From positions 1 to 64,000 of the forward strand of contig NZ_OEZH01000120.1 of the NCBI RefSeq assembly GCF_900243075.1: a stretch of DNA of 64,000 nt, read 5' to 3'. A program made the position numbers and the translations under genes. Shown in pieces: positions 18,175 through 26,182 of this stretch (positions are counted from its first letter, which is position 1; every line of letters begins with the position of its first letter). This DNA comes from Clostridioides difficile. Its GTDB lineage: Bacteria > Bacillota > Clostridia > Peptostreptococcales > Peptostreptococcaceae. The notes under the pieces are model-generated. The model did no database searches. It saw only the letters and a list, made by a program, of their open reading frames with translations, and was not told the DNA's origin.

Positions 18175-19425
18175 ATGGAAAACAAAAATACTCATTCTAC
18201 ATGGAAGAAAAAAGTCATTATTTTTTTAGCAAGCCAATATATTTCCTTATTTGGCTCATCACTTGTACAGATGGCAATGATATGGTATGTCACACTTCAA
18301 ACATCATCAGGTATATGGGTAACAGTTTTAACTGTATGTTCCTTTATACCTCAAATGATAATTTCTTTTTTTGCTGGTGTATGGGCAGACTATTACAATC
18401 GAAAGTTACTCATCATTGTATCAGATGCAATAATTGCTATGTCTACATTAGCTCTAATTCTATTTATGATGTCATCAAATGGAACAACAAGTGAATTAAT
18501 AGCCATATCAGTAATATCTGTTATACGTTCACTAGGAAGTGGTGTACAAACACCTGCTGTAAATGCAATGATTCCTCAACTTGTCCCAGAAGAACATTTA
18601 ATGCGTTTTAATGGTATAAATGGTAGCTTACAGTCTATAGTACAGTTTATAGTTCCTATTGTGGCTGCGGCAATCCTTGGCTTTGGTAATAAAATAAATC
18701 AAGTTCTTTTAATCGATGTATTTACTGCAATTATTGCTATTGTATTGTTGATATTTATCAAAATTCCTAAACACGATATACCAAAACAAACTGAAAAAGT
18801 CTCATTTTTTGCGGATATGGTATCAGGAATAAAGTACTGTTTTTTAGATAAATTCATTAGAAAAGTGCTTTTTACTTATGGAGCATTCATGCTTCTTTGT
18901 GTTCCATCAGGATTTCTCATAGGACTTTTGATTGAACGAACATTTGGTAAGGGCTATATATATCTGTCTATTATTGAAATGATTGGATTTTTAGGTATGG
19001 TTTTAGGTGGATTGATTATAGGGGTCTTTGGTGGCTTTAAAAATAGAAATAAGACCTTTTTTCTAGCGATATTATCTTATGCCATTTTTTCAATTATTCT
19101 AGGTCTTGTAACACAGGCTTGGCAATTTTTTATATTTATGTTTTTTACCAATTTTTCAATTCCAATTATTCAAGCATCAGCTATGACTATGTTACAAGAG
19201 CATGTAGAACCACAAATGCAAGGTCGAGTTCTTAGCTTACCTATTATCATATATACTGGTTTTATACCTCTTGGTATGGTGATTTTTGGTCCAATGGCAG
19301 ATGTAATATCTATTAATAATTTAATAATCGTAGCAGGTATTATACTCTTATTCTTTGCTTTGGCTATCCCCTACTCAAAACAGTTTTACAAGCAAGGAAT
19401 ATTTAAGTCAAGTGAATCTGAATGA
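18175..19425 (+). CDS. MFS efflux transporter
   Basis: 416 residues from ATG 18175, chosen because AAAGGAGGAATAGG immediately precedes it; a longer frame upstream lacks a binding site. About twelve membrane helices are visible, with the MFS loop motif GVWADYYNRKLLIIVSD between helices 2 and 3. The organisation matches the enterobactin/macrolide-efflux branch (MefA-like, DHA3), which exports drugs by proton exchange. It follows its probable regulator by 85 bases. Downstream is copy 2 of the repeated element, probably acting as terminator. Confidence 0.88.
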   Translation: MENKNTHSTWKKKVIIFLASQYISLFGSSLVQMAMIWYVTLQTSSGIWVTVLTVCSFIPQMIISFFAGVWADYYNRKLLIIVSDAIIAMSTLALILFMMSSNGTTSELIAISVISVIRSLGSGVQTPAVNAMIPQLVPEEHLMRFNGINGSLQSIVQFIVPIVAAAILGFGNKINQVLLIDVFTAIIAIVLLIFIKIPKHDIPKQTEKVSFFADMVSGIKYCFLDKFIRKVLFTYGAFMLLCVPSGFLIGLLIERTFGKGYIYLSIIEMIGFLGMVLGGLIIGVFGGFKNRNKTFFLAILSYAIFSIILGLVTQAWQFFIFMFFTNFSIPIIQASAMTMLQEHVEPQMQGRVLSLPIIIYTGFIPLGMVIFGPMADVISINNLIIVAGIILLFFALAIPYSKQFYKQGIFKSSESE

Positions 19426-19468
19426 TATACTTAAATAGTTTAACTTGATTTATCTGATTAAAAATAAT

Positions 19469-19580
19469 GGTGTCTCAAAATGAACTTTTTAGTTCATAAA
19501 GAACTCTTTTTTGTATGAAATCAAGTATATTTTTATCATTTCAACAATGAAAAATAGGTTTATCTCGATTTTGAGACACC
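19469..19580. repeat. 112-bp repeated element, copy 2 (MITE-like)
   Basis: Bounded by perfect 13-bp terminal inverted repeats GGTGTCTCAAAAT / ATTTTGAGACACC. Internal sequence closely follows copy 1 at 11131-11245, including TCATTTCAACAAT. No coding capacity. The left half forms a hairpin with ATGAACTTTTTAGTTCAT. Confidence 0.75.
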
Positions 19581-19634
19581 CATCTATTAACAAATAATTT
19601 TTGATAATATCTTTATTGACTTTATCTAATAATA

Positions 19635-19677
19635 CCTCCATTTATATCATCAATTAAATTTATGATACAAATGGAGG
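19635..19677. repeat. Inverted repeat between convergent genes
   Basis: CCTCCATTTATATCAT / ATGATACAAATGGAGG with an 11-base loop and one mismatch. No T-run follows on either strand, so a simple terminator is doubtful. It lies 70 bases beyond the end of the leftward ABC operon. Confidence 0.6.
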
Positions 19678-19746
19678 AAAATAAAGCTATTTGTATAGTT
19701 TAAGTACCTATTAAATTTTCCACTAAGTGGCTCTAATTATGCTGAG

Positions 19747-20763
19747 TTATCTACTAAAAGATAGCTTTCTTTTTTTATCTAAAATCATATACAACATAAA
19801 CCATGCTACACAATGTACGACTAAAATTAAAATATCCTTTACAATAATGGCATTACCATTAATAATCTCCATAATACCATTAAATGTAGCAACTGATGGC
19901 ATTATATAACATAAATTCCCTGCACCACTCATATCAACCCCTAGAATATATATTAATAAAGGAGCACCTATAAATAAAATCATTACTATTTTAATATAAA
20001 CAATTCCCACCATAAGACCTTCTGACAACTTCCCAATAAATAGACCTATTAGTGATGAAATAAATGCTGAAAATACAACAAGTAACAACATCATTATCGT
20101 ATCTAATATTGAAATATCCAAACATATAAATACAGTTATCATTGAAGATAAGCACCCACATAAAAGACCCAAAAATACTTTCTGTATAATATACTGACTT
20201 CTACTCTGTGGTAAAACTTCATTTATAAACGATATTCCATCTTCTTTTTCAGATATAATATTCATTGCATTAAAGGTACATCCCATAAACATAGCAGTAA
20301 TTAAAATCATAGCAATAAAAACATTTTGAAACTCTTTTAAAATATTATCTTTAGGCAATATTGTAACCTCAACATCTTTTAAATCTCCCTTTAGTATAAA
20401 AATCTCTGGCAATGTCTTTGCGACATTTTTTATAGCATTAATTTCATTTCCATAAAGCATAGTTTTTATCCCTTTACCATCTCTAACAACTCCAATCATA
20501 TCTGTTTTAATATCTTTAACTTCACTTATTAAATTATTTTCTGTTTGATATACACTTACTGTGCCATAACTCTTTAACCACTGCTCCGTTTGTACAGGAA
20601 GTGTATCTTTTACTATACCAAAACGTAATTCTCCTAATGAAGATATATCAATACTTCCCTTAAAATTTATTAAAATTGCCATAACAACTGGTAAAAAGAA
20701 GGAAATTATACACATTTTATCTTTTCTTATACTCTTCAACTGGTAACGTAATCCTATCAACAC
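19747..20763 (-). CDS. ABC-2 type transporter permease (second permease)
   Basis: 338 residues. One N-terminal membrane helix (about 15-33), a soluble extracellular region to about 150, then five or six helices (155-335), the layout of ABC-2 permeases of the YhgE/NodJ-like group. The first base of its ATG coincides with the last base of the upstream permease's stop (1-base overlap), so the operon is tightly coupled. With the other permease it should form a heterodimeric exporter channel. Substrate unknown. Confidence 0.85.
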   Translation of the reverse strand: MLIGLRYQLKSIRKDKMCIISFFLPVVMAILINFKGSIDISSLGELRFGIVKDTLPVQTEQWLKSYGTVSVYQTENNLISEVKDIKTDMIGVVRDGKGIKTMLYGNEINAIKNVAKTLPEIFILKGDLKDVEVTILPKDNILKEFQNVFIAMILITAMFMGCTFNAMNIISEKEDGISFINEVLPQSRSQYIIQKVFLGLLCGCLSSMITVFICLDISILDTIMMLLLVVFSAFISSLIGLFIGKLSEGLMVGIVYIKIVMILFIGAPLLIYILGVDMSGAGNLCYIMPSVATFNGIMEIINGNAIIVKDILILVVHCVAWFMLYMILDKKRKLSFSR

Positions 20764-21791
20764 TACCCCTCCTTAACCAACTCTTTGTTAAAAATATTTT
20801 TTACAAGTAAAAACAAAACTATTATTGTCAAAGAACACACCATAAAATAGAGCAATTCATTTGAAAAATTCATGAAAAACGCATTTTTAAGTTGACTATA
20901 AACATGATAGAAAGGATGATATTTAATCCAACCTATTTCAAAAGATGTATTTGCAGATAGAAATATAGGTGTAGTTATAAATACAGCAACCACAAGATAT
21001 ACAAGAGAAAATTGTTTAAAATCTCTCAATAACATTGAACAGCCAAAACCAATCAAAGACATAATAATTGATAAAATGCTAGCTTGAACTAATACTTGAG
21101 GAAGTATTTTTATTCCTTCAGAAAATCCAACATTAAGTACTACTAAAAATACTGTAAAACATAGGTCACATATCAAAAAAGCAACTATCTTTGATAATAT
21201 AAAAAGACTTCTTTTTACAGGTAAAATACCAGTGATACGCATTACGCCCATCTGTTTTTCTTTAAATAATAAAGAGGCAATTCCTAGAAATCCAATAGCT
21301 ACAATTTCAAAGAACAAAATCTCACAAGTCATTTCTTTTCTTTGTTTTATCTCAGATGTATCTTTATCATTTATTTGAATTATTGCATTTTTGTCCGATA
21401 TTTTAGTATTATTATCTTTTTCTGATGATAATAATGACAACACATAATCAGTTCTATAATTGTCAACTCTTTTAATACTTTCATGTAAAATTACTTTTGG
21501 CTTACTAGCACTCATATCAATACAAACTGCATTTGTATCTTCATCAAGTTTTGCTTTTAATTCATTTATAGAAGAAACTTGATTAATTAATGGAGATGCA
21601 CTCATGCTTATATTCTCTGGATTATACAGATATACATTATTATGATAACTATCTTCATCCATAAACTTTACATAACCAAAGTTAATATAACATGAATAAA
21701 GTATGAGAGAGCCAAGTGTTAGTACAAAAAATTTACCATAAATCATCATCCAAAAATCTTTTTTTACTAAAGTAAAAAATTTAGAATACAT
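20763..21791 (-). CDS. ABC-2 type transporter permease (first permease)
   Basis: 342 residues with the same plan as its neighbour: an N-terminal helix (about 20-37), an outer domain of about 110 residues, then five or six helices. The QRKEMTCEILFFEIVAIGFLGIASLLFKEKQMGVMR segment resembles the coupling helix region of ABC-2 exporters. It overlaps by one base with the ATPase gene before it and with the permease gene after it. The pair of similar but non-identical permeases implies a heterodimer. Confidence 0.85.
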   Translation of the reverse strand: MYSKFFTLVKKDFWMMIYGKFFVLTLGSLILYSCYINFGYVKFMDEDSYHNNVYLYNPENISMSASPLINQVSSINELKAKLDEDTNAVCIDMSASKPKVILHESIKRVDNYRTDYVLSLLSSEKDNNTKISDKNAIIQINDKDTSEIKQRKEMTCEILFFEIVAIGFLGIASLLFKEKQMGVMRITGILPVKRSLFILSKIVAFLICDLCFTVFLVVLNVGFSEGIKILPQVLVQASILSIIMSLIGFGCSMLLRDFKQFSLVYLVVAVFITTPIFLSANTSFEIGWIKYHPFYHVYSQLKNAFFMNFSNELLYFMVCSLTIIVLFLLVKNIFNKELVKEG

Positions 21792-22636
21792 TACACTAAC
21801 ATCCTTCCTGTATATTTAATAAAAACTTCTTCTAGTGTAGGCTCTTTTGAATGTACACTTAAGATTTCATCGTATTTAAAAGTTATTCCAGATTCTAACT
21901 CTTGTATATCTACAATTTTAATATCTCGATTTCCATTATATATAAATTCTACTTCAACTTTATTATTGCTATTTTCCATTTTTAAATTTTTAGGCTTATC
22001 TATTGCCATAATCTTACCATCTGCAATAAAAGCCACATTATTACACATTAAATCTGCATCTAGCATATTATGAGTAGTCAAAAATATAGTTGTTCCTTTT
22101 TTTCGTTCTTCTTCAATAATCTTACGAAATAGCACAGCTCCAGATGGGTCAAGTCCACTAGTAGGCTCATCTAAAAACAACAATTTAGGATTACTTACCA
22201 ATGCTCTTGCCATGCTAATACGTTGCTTCATACCTTTTGAATAAGACAATACAGGCTTATTTATAAACTCCTTCTTAAACTCTAACAAATCTAAGAGTTC
22301 ATATATATCTCTCCTTTGATTTTTAGGATAAAAAGACGAAAAATATTCTAGATTATCAATTGCACTTAAGTTCGCATATAAATAAGGAAATTCAAATAAA
22401 ACACCAATCTTTTGGTATAAGGACTCTGTGTATGCTTCAACCTCTTGACCAAAAAGGGATACGTGACCATTGTACCCTTTTAAAACACCATTTAAGATTT
22501 TTTGTGTTGTGGATTTTCCTGAACCATTAGGTCCAAGAAATCCAAATATTTCTCCTTCTTTTACTTCAAAATTAAGTCCATGTAATATCTGTTTATCTTT
22601 TCCATAAGAAAATTTCAACTCCTCGACTTTTATCAT
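21791..22636 (-). CDS. ABC-2 exporter ATP-binding protein
   Basis: 281 residues with Walker A GPNGSGKST (about 35-43), signature YSKGMKQRIS, Walker B LLFLDEPTSGLDPSG and H-loop TTHNM. The C-terminal 70 residues hold the DUF4162-like tail ending TLEEVFIKYTGRM. This is the CcmA/BcrA branch used by drug and bacteriocin-immunity exporters. Its ATG overlaps the stop of a 42-codon upstream gene as ATGA, and its ribosome binding site GAAGGAGGCT lies inside that small gene. Confidence 0.9.
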   Translation of the reverse strand: MIKVEELKFSYGKDKQILHGLNFEVKEGEIFGFLGPNGSGKSTTQKILNGVLKGYNGHVSLFGQEVEAYTESLYQKIGVLFEFPYLYANLSAIDNLEYFSSFYPKNQRRDIYELLDLLEFKKEFINKPVLSYSKGMKQRISMARALVSNPKLLFLDEPTSGLDPSGAVLFRKIIEEERKKGTTIFLTTHNMLDADLMCNNVAFIADGKIMAIDKPKNLKMENSNNKVEVEFIYNGNRDIKIVDIQELESGITFKYDEILSVHSKEPTLEEVFIKYTGRMLV

Positions 22637-22761
22637 CTATCATAGCCTCCTTCATCATTTTTTTCTTTTTGTCGTCTATCCCACCACTTTATAAATTTAA
22701 TTTTAAATGGAATAGAAACCAAGACTATCAATACAATAGCCAACCATGTATACCATTTCAT
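22633..22761 (-). CDS. 42-residue single-pass membrane protein, first gene of the ABC exporter operon
   Basis: Short frame from ATG 22761 to TGA 22633-22635. It has a good ribosome binding site (AAGGGGGAGTACTT) and a clear design: MKWYTWLAIVLIVLVSIPFK is one hydrophobic helix, followed by a basic stretch IKFIKWWDRRQKEK and an acidic end. The stop overlaps the ATPase start as ATGA, which makes chance unlikely. A small membrane subunit or regulator of the exporter is the natural guess; no family is recognised. Confidence 0.7.
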   Translation of the reverse strand: MKWYTWLAIVLIVLVSIPFKIKFIKWWDRRQKEKNDEGGYDR

Positions 22762-22826
22762 AAGTACTCCCCCTTCCAAGCTTATTTAATTACTCTTCTA
22801 TTTTTTAATTTATTTTATTTCTATTT

Positions 22827-22867
22827 GGTGAAATCAAAGTGTGTCTCTGGTGAAATTTAAGTGAAAT
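22827..22867 (-). promoter_or_regulatory. Three helically phased direct repeats upstream of the exporter operon
   Basis: GGTGAAAT at 22827, GGTGAAAT at 22849 and AGTGAAAT at 22860 (plus-strand reading), spaced 22 and 11 bases, that is two turns and one turn. This is the pattern of OmpR/PhoB-type regulator sites. They lie 66-106 bases before the small membrane gene. Confidence 0.55.
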
Positions 22868-22873
22868 AATAAA

Positions 22874-22904
22874 AAGCCCTGTTTTCACCAAGAAAACAAG
22901 ACTT
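22874..22904 (-). terminator. Leftward hairpin terminator
   Basis: AAGCCCTGTTTTC / GAAAACAAGACTT around a 5-base loop. Read leftwards, it is followed by TTTTTATTATTT. It lies 75 bases beyond the kinase-tail remnant at 22979-23015 and was probably the original terminator of the two-component operon. Confidence 0.7.
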
Positions 22905-22978
22905 CTTCATTAAGCTTTTTTAGATTTTATTTTTTGAGATACCTCTGCAAACAAAGACAAGCATTTTACATCAAATCT

Positions 22979-23015
22979 TTATATATTTATAAATTAATAT
23001 TAAGTTGTTCATCAA
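22979..23015. repeat. 37-bp direct repeat, left copy (kinase 3'-end remnant)
   Basis: Identical over 37 bases to 32037-32073. Read leftwards it encodes DEQLNINL and a stop, the last residues of the histidine kinase at 32045-33193, but here detached from the gene. Confidence 0.9.
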
Positions 23016-23200
23016 GCTGAATTCTTTTAATTTAGAATAATTTATTTTTTTAATAACAAAAATAAGGTAAGTGATATATTAATAAATCGTGTCAAAATGC
23101 TCAACTCTCTATAGCTGTCATTTATATAATAATGATTAAATAAATAACAATGGAATCATCCATTGTAAACATGTTTAAAAGAGTTGAATCAAATACTTAC

Positions 23201-23231
23201 TTGTGTTAAAGGTAACTTTAACGTGTATAAT
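23201..23231 (+). promoter_or_regulatory. MerR-type promoter with 19-bp spacer, first island promoter
   Basis: -35 TTGTGT, 19 bases, -10 TATAAT. The spacer contains GTTAAAGGTAACTTTAAC, a near-perfect dyad. It faces the broken histidine phosphatase and LysR genes. The island carries a decayed MerR gene at 27187-27392 that may have been its regulator. Confidence 0.7.
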
Positions 23232-23248
23232 AAATTTGAGGTGATAAA

Positions 23249-23541
23249 ATGAAAAATGTTTTATATTTAATGCATCACGGAGAAACATTATTTAATAAAC
23301 TACATAAAATACAAGGTTTGTGTGATTCTCCGTTAACAGCAACAGAAATTCAACAAGCTAAAATTGCTGGAGAATACTTTAGAAATAATAAGATTTTTTT
23401 GATGATGCTTATTGCTCAACTTATGAAAAGACTTCGGATACATTGGAATGTATTGCAGATATACCCTGTTTAAAAGGATTAAAAGAATGGAATTTTTATT
23501 GTTATAAAGGAGGTTGGCGTAAGTGGAAATTAGAATGTTAA
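23249..23541 (+). pseudogene. Histidine phosphatase (phosphoglycerate mutase-like), frameshifted and truncated
   Basis: The first part reads MKNVLYLMHHGETLFNKLHK with the RHG-like catalytic motif as HHG. At a run of seven T (about 23394-23400) the frame breaks; one frame over it continues FDDAYCSTYEKTSDTLECIADIP...LKGLKEWNF, the next conserved family segment, ending at the TAA at 23539-23541. The usual about 200 residues are cut to about 95 and the second catalytic His region is missing. The MerR-type promoter is still in place upstream. Confidence 0.75.
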
Positions 23542-24404
23542 AATACTTCCTTACAGTAGCAGAAGAACAGAATATTACCCAAGCTGCAAAAAAACTTCAT
23601 ATCACTCAACCTACATTAAGTAGACAAATTAAAGAATTTGAAGAAAGTTTACAAATTGACTTATTTGTACGACAAAACAAAAAACTTTATTTAACCGAAC
23701 CAGGAATGTTTTTGAAAAAAAGGGCAGAAGAAATTTTAGAATTGAATGAAAAGACTGAACAGGAATTTGCTAACTATCAAAATGCAATCTTGAAGGGTCA
23801 AATTTCAATAGGTTGTGTAGAAGCAAATAGCTCTCATTTTTTGTCACAAATGTTAGAAGAAATGATTGCAGACCATCCACAAGTAACCTTCAATATCTTT
23901 AGTGGAACAAGTAATGATATAGTTGAAAAATTGGATAAAGGGCTTTTGGATATAGCATTGTTAATAGATCCAGCTCCTGTAGATAAGTACAATAAATTAG
24001 TTTTACCAAATAAAGAAATATGGGGTTTATTAGTATCTACTGAACATTTTTTAACGAATCAACAGAGTGTTTCTGCGAAAGAAATTTTGAATGTACCATT
24101 AATTTGTTCAAGTCGAAAAGAAGTACAGAATATGCTTTGTTCATGGGGAAATTTTACAGAGGATGATTTAAACATTATTGGGAAATACAATTTAATTTTT
24201 AATGTAATCTCTTTAGTTGAAAATAAAGTAGGTGCAGCTTTGACAATTAAAGGTGCAATTGATAATCGAAAAAATAACATAAAATTTCTCCCTTTTACTC
24301 CTGCTATGGAAACTAATTGTGTTCTTGTATGGAAAAAAGATGCAATCCGTAGTTCAACAGTTCTAACATTTATAAAAAAAATAGAACATGCTTTGAAAGC
24401 ATAA
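23523..24404 (+). CDS. LysR-family transcriptional regulator
   Basis: 293 residues, GTG start at 23523 with AAAGGAGG 9-10 bases upstream. Residues 1-60 are the winged helix (MLKYFLTVAEEQNITQAAKKLHITQPTLSRQIKEFEESL); residues 90-293 form the periplasmic-binding-protein-like effector domain. It overlaps the remnant of the broken histidine phosphatase. LysR proteins usually control a neighbouring gene in response to a small metabolite; the CMD/MFS/aldo-keto genes downstream are the obvious candidates. A hairpin terminator follows its stop. Confidence 0.88.
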   Translation: MEIRMLKYFLTVAEEQNITQAAKKLHITQPTLSRQIKEFEESLQIDLFVRQNKKLYLTEPGMFLKKRAEEILELNEKTEQEFANYQNAILKGQISIGCVEANSSHFLSQMLEEMIADHPQVTFNIFSGTSNDIVEKLDKGLLDIALLIDPAPVDKYNKLVLPNKEIWGLLVSTEHFLTNQQSVSAKEILNVPLICSSRKEVQNMLCSWGNFTEDDLNIIGKYNLIFNVISLVENKVGAALTIKGAIDNRKNNIKFLPFTPAMETNCVLVWKKDAIRSSTVLTFIKKIEHALKA

Positions 24405-24440
24405 AACTAAGCCTAATAGGTATTGGACGATATGTAAATA

Positions 24441-24492
24441 AAGCTGTAACATTAACTTGTAAGCCATTCGAGTTTATGTTATAGCTTTTTTG
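24441..24492 (+). terminator. Terminator after the LysR gene
   Basis: AAGCTGTAACATTAACT / AGTTTATGTTATAGCTT with one or two mismatches, then TTTTTT. Confidence 0.75.
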
Positions 24493-24558
24493 AGGTTAAA
24501 AACTGATAATGCTATTTCAAATTGGCTTACTCAATATCCAGTAACAGAGGAGATATAA

Positions 24559-24633
24559 ATGTCAAAACTTGAAGAAATAAAAAATAAGAAAGAAGGAATG
24601 AAACATGAAAAAACAAACAGCTGGAAGGGATAA
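24559..24633 (+). CDS. 24-residue ORF overlapping the CMD gene start
   Basis: ATG at 24559 has a strong binding site (GAGGAGATATAA). It encodes MSKLEEIKNKKEGMKHEKTN... and ends inside the CMD gene in another frame. Either a short coupling ORF, or the true N-terminus of the CMD protein separated by a one-base frameshift near 24600. Confidence 0.4.
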   Translation: MSKLEEIKNKKEGMKHEKTNSWKG

Positions 24634-24925
24634 CTTAGGTGAATTTGCTCCACAATTTGCTGCATTAAATGATGATGTATTATTTGGAGAAATATGGTCA
24701 CGTGAAAAAGAATTATCTCCTAGAGATCGTAGTTTGATTACTGTCGCAAGTCTTTTAACACAAGGTGTACCACAATTAGAAGCACATCTAAATATTGCTA
24801 AAGAAAATGGTGTAACTAAAGAAGAAATAGTAGAATTAATTACACATCTTTCTTTTTATGCTGGATGGCCCAAAGCATGGTCAGCGTTTAATTTGGCAAA
24901 AGAAATTTTTGATGATAAAGAATAA
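24605..24925 (+). CDS. Carboxymuconolactone decarboxylase (CMD/AhpD-like) family protein
   Basis: 106 residues of all-helical CMD fold: GEFAPQFAALNDDVLFGEIWSREKELSPRDRSLITVASLL, then ELITHLSFYAGWPKAWSAFNLAKEIF. The AhpD-type CxxC redox pair is absent, so alkylhydroperoxidase activity is unlikely; the subgroup is related to gamma-carboxymuconolactone decarboxylase and often stands beside MerR- or LysR-controlled aldo-keto reductases. It lies 64 bases before an MFS gene, separated by a perfect hairpin. Activity is unknown. Confidence 0.85.
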   Translation: MKKQTAGRDNLGEFAPQFAALNDDVLFGEIWSREKELSPRDRSLITVASLLTQGVPQLEAHLNIAKENGVTKEEIVELITHLSFYAGWPKAWSAFNLAKEIFDDKE

Positions 24926-24928
24926 TTT

Positions 24929-24970
24929 GATTTACTCTAGTAATCAATTAGTTGATTACTAGAGTAAATC
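24929..24970. repeat. Perfect 19-bp inverted repeat with 4-base loop
   Basis: GATTTACTCTAGTAATCAA, TTAG, then the exact complement. It fills the gap between the CMD stop and the MFS ribosome binding site. The bases after it are CTGTTGATAAAGGAG, so there is no T-run on the plus strand. Confidence 0.8.
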
Positions 24971-24989
24971 TGTTGATAAAGGAGATAAA

Positions 24990-26159
24990 ATGAAATTTTT
25001 TTCAATGAAATTAATTGCCTTATTATCAGTTGCTCTGATTGTTAATTCCGCACCAGCCATTTCTGCAAATAACCCAGCAATCATACAAAGCTTTCCAGAA
25101 GTAAATCCAGTATACGTGGGACTTCTAACCACGATTCCATCACTATTTTTGGTGATTGGTGTCTTTTTAACTAGTTTAATTGAAAATAGAATAGGCAAGA
25201 AATATACCATCATTACAGGATTAATTATAGTCGGTATCTTTGGAACATTACCTGCTTGGTATCAAGGTAGTTTTTTTATTCTATTTCTTTCAAGATGTTT
25301 ATTGGGACTAGGTATTGGTTTATTTAACCGCTTATTAATTCAAATGATTAGCAGTTTGTACCAAAAAGATACCAGAAATAAAGCAAAAGCATTGGGATTA
25401 GAAAGTGCTTGTGAAGGTCTGGGTGGTATTATTATGACAATAAGTGTTGGGCAATTAATAAAAATAAACTGGTCAATTTCCTTCATAGTTTATGGCTTTG
25501 CTATTGTTAGTTTAATTTTTGTTGTTATTTTTATTCCGAATCAAAGATTGAATCTTGTAAATACGGAAGAAATAGGTACACAAGCTTCGGTTTCAAAAGA
25601 ACGGAAAACAAAATCTATTATTTTAGGCTTTATTTTATTTTGTATCGTTCTTTTGTTCATTAATTACAATTTGCAAATCACACCATTATTAATCGAACAA
25701 AGTATTGGTAATGCAACAAATGGTAGTAATATGATTGCAGCCATTGCGGCAGGAGCTTTTATTGCAGGAAATTTATTTGGAGTAACGTATATGTATTTGA
25801 AACGATGGCTGTTACCTATTGCAGCATTTATTGCGGGTATAAGTATCTTTTTAACCAATTTCTCTTCCTCTGTTCTATTTATTTTAATTTGTTCATTGGT
25901 TTTAGGATTTGCTTTTCGTAATATTATGCCTTACTTTATGCATACGTTTACTACTGGCGGAGAGGAAGTTGCAAAATTTGGAACTACTGTTGTTTTAGTC
26001 GCTTATAACTTGGGGGCAACTCTCGCTCCATATGCTTCTCAAGCTATTTCCTTTTTCAGTGGAAACACAAGCGCGAGCAATCAAATAGTTATCACTGGAT
26101 TACTATTGTGTTGTATTGGTTTTATTACATTGATTTTTAATAAGTATATGACTGTTTAG
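24990..26159 (+). CDS. MFS transporter
   Basis: 389 residues with twelve probable membrane helices and the MFS loop ENRIGKKYTIITG after helix 2. The first helix and SAPAISANNPAII look like the start of the YbfB/AraJ-like or NarK-unrelated DHA1 group. ATG at 24990 follows AAAGGAGATAAA. It lies in an apparent unit CMD - MFS - aldo-keto reductase, suggesting uptake or efflux of the compound that those enzymes handle. Substrate unknown. Confidence 0.85.
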   Translation: MKFFSMKLIALLSVALIVNSAPAISANNPAIIQSFPEVNPVYVGLLTTIPSLFLVIGVFLTSLIENRIGKKYTIITGLIIVGIFGTLPAWYQGSFFILFLSRCLLGLGIGLFNRLLIQMISSLYQKDTRNKAKALGLESACEGLGGIIMTISVGQLIKINWSISFIVYGFAIVSLIFVVIFIPNQRLNLVNTEEIGTQASVSKERKTKSIILGFILFCIVLLFINYNLQITPLLIEQSIGNATNGSNMIAAIAAGAFIAGNLFGVTYMYLKRWLLPIAAFIAGISIFLTNFSSSVLFILICSLVLGFAFRNIMPYFMHTFTTGGEEVAKFGTTVVLVAYNLGATLAPYASQAISFFSGNTSASNQIVITGLLLCCIGFITLIFNKYMTV

Positions 26160-26182
26160 AAAAATACTAAGGAGGAACCTAA

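Noticed and set aside
22669-22860. 63-residue rightward frame before the ABC operon
   Set aside because: It is antisense to the small membrane gene and lacks a ribosome binding site; the leftward frame has much better evidence.
24438-24970. CRISPR-like or attachment repeats near the CMD gene
   Set aside because: The two hairpins differ in sequence and are single inverted repeats, not spaced direct repeats.
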